Source: UBA1151 sp963579925 (GTDB lineage: Bacteria; Chloroflexota; Dehalococcoidia; Lucifugimonadales; Lucifugimonadaceae). From it: 15,882 bases of DNA. Numbering within the stretch: position 1 is the first letter of the stretch; every line of letters starts with the position of its first letter. The DNA is taken from the NCBI GenBank assembly GCA_963579925.1, contig CAUZJA010000042.1, positions 1-15,882 of the forward strand, read 5' to 3'. The translations under genes were made by a program, and so were the position numbers. The notes under the pieces were generated by a model, which saw only the letters and a list, made by a program, of their open reading frames with translations, ran no database searches and had not been told where the DNA came from. Shown here in pieces: positions 11,569 through 15,882 of this stretch.

Positions 11569-14085
11569 TTAGCTACTGGTAGCCGTCGTCTCCGGCTCGC
11601 CTTCACTCTTGGACTCTGGCAATGCATCGTGCTTTGGCACGTTGACCGCAAAATCTTCCTTCTCAGCATCAAGATCAAGCTCTACAACGTCACCAGCCTT
11701 GAAAGAACCGGCCAGCAACTCGTCAGAGAGGCGATCCTCGATCTTCTCCTGGATAACACGACGCAACGGCCGCGCTCCAAAATACGGATCGTAGCCCGTC
11801 TCTGCCAGATGATCTCTAGCCGCATCAGTGATCTCAAGAACCAGTCCCTTTTCAAGGACGCGCTCCCTCACCTCATTGAGCATCATGTCCACAATCTCAA
11901 GAATGTGATCCTTAGACAGCGCGTGGAAGACTACGACGCCGTCCAGCCTGTTCAGGAACTCAGGACGGAAACTCTTCTTGACCTCATCCATCACCTGGCC
12001 ATTCATACGTGTGTACGACTTCTCAGATGTGACGTCTGAGTCTTCTGCCCGACCAAACCCAATGGCGCTGCCGCGTCGAATCAGGTCTGAGCCAAGGTTG
12101 CTCGTCATGACCAGAATCGTGTTGCGGAAGTCGACCTTGCGGCCTTTGGAGTCTGTCAGGTGACCGTCATCAAAGATCTGCAGCAAGATGTTGAACACAT
12201 CCGGATGCGCCTTCTCAATTTCATCTAGCAGGATTGCTGAGTACGGCTTCCGTCGGGCAGCCTCAGTGAGCTGACCGCCTTCATCGAATCCGATGTAGCC
12301 AGGAGGTGCACCAACCAGTCTGGCGACTGTGTGGCGTTCCATGAACTCAGACATGTCCAGTCGGATCATTGAGTCTTCACTGCCGAACATGAACTCAGAG
12401 AGCTTCTTCACAACGTGAGTTTTACCAACACCTGTCGGGCCAAGGAACATGAACACGCCAATGGGGCGTTTCGGATCCTTCATGCCAGACCGTGCTCGCC
12501 GGACTGCCTTTGCAACCAGCTTAATCGCATCATCCTGGCCGGCTACCTGCTCATGGAGGACGTCCTCCATATTCACCAGGCGTTCCGTCTCTTCCGCACC
12601 CAATCGGGTGACCGGGATGCGCGTCCACATGCTCACGACTTCAGCAATATCTTCTGCCGTGACACACTGCTCCATACCTTCTTGCTTTTCGTCCCACTCC
12701 TTCTGGAGTTGTTCGACGCTGGTAGAGCTCTTCATCTCTTTGTCACGAAGCTCAGCTGCCAGCTCATACTTCTGAGCTGAGATCGCGTCGTTCTTTTCCT
12801 GCCGGATGACCTCCAGAGCCTGCGTGGCCTCTTTCAGATCCTTTGGCACGGAACTGTTACGAATACGAACTCTGGAGCCTGCTTCATCGATAAGGTCAAT
12901 CGCCTTGTCGGGCAGGAACCGGTCAGCAATGTATTTGTCAGCGAGGGTCGCAGCCGCTGACAGTGCTTCATCCGTAATCTTAACACCGTGGTGCTCTTCA
13001 AACTTGACGCGGATACCTTCAAGGATCTGCACTGTCTGATCGACTGCTGGCGGATCAACAACCACCGGTTGGAAACGTCGTTCCAATGCGGGATCCCGCT
13101 CCACGTACTTCCGGTAGTCGTCCAGCGTGGTCGCTCCAACAACCTGGAGTTCACCACGGGCCAGAGACGGCTTCAAAATGTTGGCGGCATCAACGGCACC
13201 TTCAGCAGCACCAGCCCCAACCATCGTGTGGATTTCATCGATAAATAGGATGCAGTTACCTGCCGCCCTGAGTTCATTGATCACCTTCTTAAGGCGCTCT
13301 TCAAACTCACCGCGGTACTTGGTTCCCGCCACCAGAGACGCCATATCCAGCGTCACAACGCGCTTGTTCAGCAGCGTAGATGGCACATCGCTTGTTGCAA
13401 CGATCTGGGCCAACTTCTCAACGATCGCTGTCTTACCAACGCCCGGTTCACCGATAAGAACGGGATTGTTCTTGGTTCGCCGACTGAGAATCTGCACAAC
13501 GCGTTCAAGCTCTGGTTCTCTGCCCACCACCGGGTCCAGATTGCCCTGGCGCGCCAGCTGTGTGAGATCAACACCAAGCTCATCCAGAGTTGGCGTCCGG
13601 GTGGTCTGACGCGGATTCGCAGCAGACTGGCCCTTCGACGCACTCTGGCTCAAGACCCTCGCTGTCTCAGCCCTGATCTTGTCCAGCGTTACGCCGTCGC
13701 TTTCCAACACACCGGCGGCAACACCCTCGCCCTCACGCATGATGCCAATGAGGAGGTGCTCCGTGCCGATGTAGTGGTGGCTAAGCCGACGAGCTTCGTC
13801 GACCGCCAGTTCAATAACTTTCTTTGCTCGAGGTGTGAGTGCAGTATCTTCCGGTGATGGCCGCTCGCCCCGGCCGATGATGAACTCAACGGCCGAGCGA
13901 ACTTTTGGAAGCTCCACATTCAGATTCGAAAGGACTTTGGCCCCTACACCCTCAGTCTCACGTACGAGGCCGAGCAGGATGTGTTCGGTGCCTATGTAGT
14001 TGTGGTTGAAGCGTTGTGCCTCTTCCTGCGCGAGCGAAAGAACCCTGCGGGCTCTTTCCGAGAACTTTTCGAATCTACTTGCCAT
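11569..14085 (-). CDS. clpC: ATP-dependent Clp protease ATPase subunit ClpC
   Basis: Hsp100 unfoldase that feeds substrates to ClpP. The 838-residue product has two Clp-N repeats (about 5-70 and 80-145), AAA module 1 with Walker A GEPGVGKT (212-219) and Walker B ILFIDEIH (279-286), a UVR-type coiled segment (about 425-450) marking ClpC rather than ClpA or ClpB, and AAA module 2 with Walker A GPTGVGKT (549-556) and Walker B LLDEIE (619-624). The IGF tripeptide (675-677) fits the ClpP-docking loop, so it should work with a peptidase. It ends in a short acidic Ser/Thr-rich tail. ATG at 14085 has a poor ribosome-binding site. It follows rpsA by 57 nt. No CtsR heptad operator was recognised, and no ctsR, mcsA or mcsB is adjacent. 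Confidence 0.97.
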   Translation of the reverse strand: MASRFEKFSERARRVLSLAQEEAQRFNHNYIGTEHILLGLVRETEGVGAKVLSNLNVELPKVRSAVEFIIGRGERPSPEDTALTPRAKKVIELAVDEARRLSHHYIGTEHLLIGIMREGEGVAAGVLESDGVTLDKIRAETARVLSQSASKGQSAANPRQTTRTPTLDELGVDLTQLARQGNLDPVVGREPELERVVQILSRRTKNNPVLIGEPGVGKTAIVEKLAQIVATSDVPSTLLNKRVVTLDMASLVAGTKYRGEFEERLKKVINELRAAGNCILFIDEIHTMVGAGAAEGAVDAANILKPSLARGELQVVGATTLDDYRKYVERDPALERRFQPVVVDPPAVDQTVQILEGIRVKFEEHHGVKITDEALSAAATLADKYIADRFLPDKAIDLIDEAGSRVRIRNSSVPKDLKEATQALEVIRQEKNDAISAQKYELAAELRDKEMKSSTSVEQLQKEWDEKQEGMEQCVTAEDIAEVVSMWTRIPVTRLGAEETERLVNMEDVLHEQVAGQDDAIKLVAKAVRRARSGMKDPKRPIGVFMFLGPTGVGKTHVVKKLSEFMFGSEDSMIRLDMSEFMERHTVARLVGAPPGYIGFDEGGQLTEAARRKPYSAILLDEIEKAHPDVFNILLQIFDDGHLTDSKGRKVDFRNTILVMTSNLGSDLIRRGSAIGFGRAEDSDVTSEKSYTRMNGQVMDEVKKSFRPEFLNRLDGVVVFHALSKDHILEIVDMMLNEVRERVLEKGLVLEITDAARDHLAETGYDPYFGARPLRRVIQEKIEDRLSDELLAGSFKAGDVVELDLDAEKEDFAVNVPKHDALPESKSEGEPETTATSS

Positions 14086-14113
14086 GAAGTATTCTCATTT
14101 CTACTGCTGCGCC

Positions 14114-14138
14114 GGTATCAACACGTTCAACTGATACC
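14114..14138 (-). promoter_or_regulatory. Inverted repeat between rpsA and clpC
   Basis: GGTATCA (14114-14120) and TGATACC (14132-14138) form a perfect 7-bp inverted repeat with an 11-nt spacer, in the 57-nt rpsA-clpC gap. With no T run it is unlikely to be a terminator. It could be an mRNA hairpin near the clpC ribosome-binding region, or a protein-binding site. Confidence 0.35.
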
Positions 14139-14142
14139 ACGC

Positions 14143-15405
14143 CTACTCCTCGCCGTTGTCACCGTTGAACAGATTTGCGAATTCTTGCACGTCCACCGGG
14201 CCACCACCTACCTCTTCAGGTCGGTATGACTCTTCTGGGACCTGCTTGATGCTAAGACCCAACCGGCGCCTTTCAGCTTCAATTCGCAGAATACGAACTT
14301 GAATCGATTCACCTTCTGATACGACATCTCTTGGATGTTCGATTGTCTCTTCACTGAGTTCAGAGATGTGAATAAGTCCTTCGATTCCACCTTCAAGCCG
14401 GGCAAATGCCCCAAAGTTGGCCAGCTTCGTGACTGTAGCGTCCAAAACCTGACCTACCGCGAAGTTCTCGTGCACCGTCTCCCATGGCTCTGGCTGCAAG
14501 CGTCGCAAGCTCAGCGCGATCTTCAAAGAATCGCGATCCACACGGAGGACGAATACCTGAATCTCCTGTCCGACTTTGACGATATCTTCTGGGCTCTTCA
14601 CAGGCTCCCATGAGAGCTCTGAGATGTGAATGAGTCCATCAGCCCCACCAAGGTCCACGAATGCACCGAATGATGAGATGCCGGTTACGCGGCCCTTGCG
14701 GGTCTCGCCTTCGGTCAATTCCTTGACCAGTCGAGCCTTCTGAGTCGCTTTCCAAGCCTGCAGTGCTGCACGCTCGGAGAAGATTGCACGGTTGCGCAGT
14801 CGGTTGAGCTCAATAACCTTAAACTCAATCTCCATACCAACGAAGCCCTCTTTGGGCTCCTCACCGCCGGGTACGTAGAGTTCCCTGGCCGGGCCAACAA
14901 GCTGTGACAACGGAACGAATCCCTGCACGCCTTCAGCTTCAACAACCGCGCCACCGCGGTTGGAGCCAATAATGTGGCCCTTGACCGTCTCTTCAATCTC
15001 CATTGACTTTTCAAGAATCCGCCAGCCCTGTTCGCCACGGGCTCGGTCAATGGAGAGAACGGGAGCGCCGTACTCGTTTTCCGGGTTGATGACGTAGGCA
15101 ATAACCTCGTCGCCAACTTCAAGACCCTCAAGAGTCTCCTCGTCCATGCTGCGTGCTTCACGCATTGGAACGATGCCCTCGGCCTTGTAGCCAATGTTTA
15201 CGACAAGAGCGTCTGACGTCTTGCTGAGAACCTTACCGTCGATGATCTCTCCGCGACGAAGGTTCTTGGCTGGAGTAAATAGATCAATCAGAGCGTCCAA
15301 ATCGAGCTCAACATCGTCCTCAACCACTTCGACTACCTCTTCAGTAGCCTCCGTGGCCTCAACGACCTGTTCGACTTCCGTCTCTGAACTAGTGGGTGTT
15401 GTCAA
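14143..15405 (-). CDS. rpsA: 30S ribosomal protein S1, four-domain type
   Basis: RNA-binding protein that helps the ribosome engage mRNA. The 420-residue product has an acidic, Glu/Val-rich N-terminus (about 8-38) and four S1/OB-fold repeats at about 50-120, 137-208, 232-301 and 316-386. The last two carry classical cores (SSFGAFVDLGGADGLIHISELS and its counterpart at about 329-351). It ends in an acidic tail (DNGEE). Four repeats match the S1 of many non-proteobacterial phyla, against six in E. coli. The start is TTG at 15405 with AGGAAG about 6 nt upstream. A strong promoter lies about 40 nt before it, so it probably leads an rpsA-clpC transcript. A general S1-domain protein is the only real alternative. 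Confidence 0.93.
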   Translation of the reverse strand: MTTPTSSETEVEQVVEATEATEEVVEVVEDDVELDLDALIDLFTPAKNLRRGEIIDGKVLSKTSDALVVNIGYKAEGIVPMREARSMDEETLEGLEVGDEVIAYVINPENEYGAPVLSIDRARGEQGWRILEKSMEIEETVKGHIIGSNRGGAVVEAEGVQGFVPLSQLVGPARELYVPGGEEPKEGFVGMEIEFKVIELNRLRNRAIFSERAALQAWKATQKARLVKELTEGETRKGRVTGISSFGAFVDLGGADGLIHISELSWEPVKSPEDIVKVGQEIQVFVLRVDRDSLKIALSLRRLQPEPWETVHENFAVGQVLDATVTKLANFGAFARLEGGIEGLIHISELSEETIEHPRDVVSEGESIQVRILRIEAERRRLGLSIKQVPEESYRPEEVGGGPVDVQEFANLFNGDNGEE

Positions 15406-15435
15406 AATTTCTTCCTATACAAATGCTGTCCGATA

Positions 15436-15471
15436 CCCGTCAATTATATTGACGCCAAACTCAGAGGTAAA
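15436..15471 (-). promoter_or_regulatory. Sigma-A-type promoter for rpsA
   Basis: On the minus strand TTTACC (15471-15466), a 17-nt spacer and TATAAT (15448-15443) form a promoter with a perfect -10 and 4/6 -35. The expected start is near 15436, about 30 nt before the TTG start codon. The -10 lies inside the inverted repeat GTCAAT-ATA-ATTGAC (15453-15439), a possible operator. Confidence 0.72.
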
Positions 15472-15824
15472 GGAGTCACGGATACGGTGATTGTGCCAAT
15501 CAGTATATAAAGCGCCTTCTTCTGAACTCCAGCGGACACTCCTAACCTACAAAATTCCTACAATTCCCACACGAGAGTCACCTACACTCTCCAACGCGAA
15601 CAAACACCCATCAACCGAGCGCAGCGCCACCCAGAAGGCTGTTTTGAGGGTGCGAAAGTTGTATTCCATGCTTACGATAGCTGCAGATCTAAGACCCGAT
15701 TCCCCGGCCCCATCGCCGCGAATGAGCGATCATCACGCTACCGAAGAGCGGTGCAAACCCCGCAGCTACAGTATCTGCACCCCATCACGAATGCGGGTTC
15801 GATTGCTAGCGAAGTTACGGTAGC
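15472..15824. other. Region upstream of rpsA with no supported gene
   Basis: About 350 bp. Open frames here have no recognisable protein features or ribosome-binding sites. On the minus strand GAGAGT-GTAGGTG-ACTCTC (15591-15573) can form a small hairpin. A block containing CCGAAGAGCGG (15741-15751) resembles the intergenic sequence near 11415-11490. No truncated upstream gene could be recognised. Confidence 0.5.
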
Positions 15825-15882
15825 GGGGGGGGGGAGTCCCCCGCCCCCCCCCCCCCCCCCCCCCCGGGCGCCCCCCCCCCCC
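15825..15882. other. Homopolymer contig end, probable assembly artefact
   Basis: A run of ten G (15825-15834), then AGT, then almost only C to the end, broken by a few G. Such a G-run facing a C-run is not plausible as natural sequence next to ordinary coding-density DNA. It most likely comes from poor read ends or fold-back during assembly, and it should not be interpreted biologically. Confidence 0.85.

Noticed and set aside
11569..14085. ClpB rather than ClpC
   Set aside because: The long middle coiled-coil domain of ClpB is missing; a short UVR-type segment and an IGF ClpP-docking tripeptide are present.
15491..15823. A 110-codon plus-strand open frame upstream of rpsA
   Set aside because: No ribosome-binding site or protein features are seen. 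It overlaps the repeat-like block and runs to the artefactual G-run.
1..15882. CRISPR arrays, transposases, prophage, toxin-antitoxin or defence genes
   Set aside because: No regularly spaced repeats and no reading frame with such motifs were found; the repeats present are few and lie between genes.

Overview
The window (about 15.9 kb, moderately GC-rich) is bacterial chromosome. Fourteen of its 15 features that encode protein or tRNA products in the housekeeping and accessory blocks lie on the minus strand; one transporter gene is on the plus strand. A 4-domain ribosomal protein S1, ClpC with a UVR segment, RadA, and a cytosolic reductive-dehalogenase-like iron-sulfur protein would fit a Chloroflexota/Dehalococcoidia-like (possibly marine SAR202-type) organism. 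This lineage is an inference from gene content and flavour only, because no search could be run.

Right to left, in the direction of transcription. (1) 15882-15406: a homopolymer contig end (probably artefact), about 350 bp with no convincing gene, and a strong sigma-A-type promoter. (2) 15405-11569: rpsA (S1) then clpC. (3) 11568-9549: a plus-strand MFS exporter between two intergenic stretches. These carry short repeats, including matching direct repeats on both sides of the MFS gene and an inverted-repeat element. (4) 9548-7117: radA and a zinc-type medium-chain dehydrogenase, coupled by a one-base TAATG overlap. (5) 6948-5698: the reductive-dehalogenase-like gene. (6) 5565-3905: tRNA-Thr(UGU), tRNA-Tyr(GUA), tRNA-Thr(GGU), tuf, ending in a strong hairpin. 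(7) 3779-21: rpmG, secE, nusG, rplK, rplA, an L10-type leader with an intrinsic terminator/attenuator, rplJ, rplL. rpoB would be expected just beyond position 1.

Blocks 6 and 7 are the classical tRNA-tuf-secE-nusG-rplKAJL cluster, here with rpmG and without the tRNA-Gly and tRNA-Trp genes found in some relatives. They supply elongation factor Tu, cognate tRNAs, the ribosomal L1 stalk and L7/L12 stalk, the NusG transcription factor and the SecE translocon subunit. rpsA and clpC add mRNA binding by the ribosome and protein quality control, and radA adds recombinational repair. The accessory part is the dehalogenase-like protein, the dehydrogenase and the MFS exporter. I did not find a defence system, CRISPR array, prophage or transposase. 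The most interesting items are the Tat-less RdhA-like protein, the repeat-flanked MFS gene between clpC and radA, and the long acidic tail on L10.
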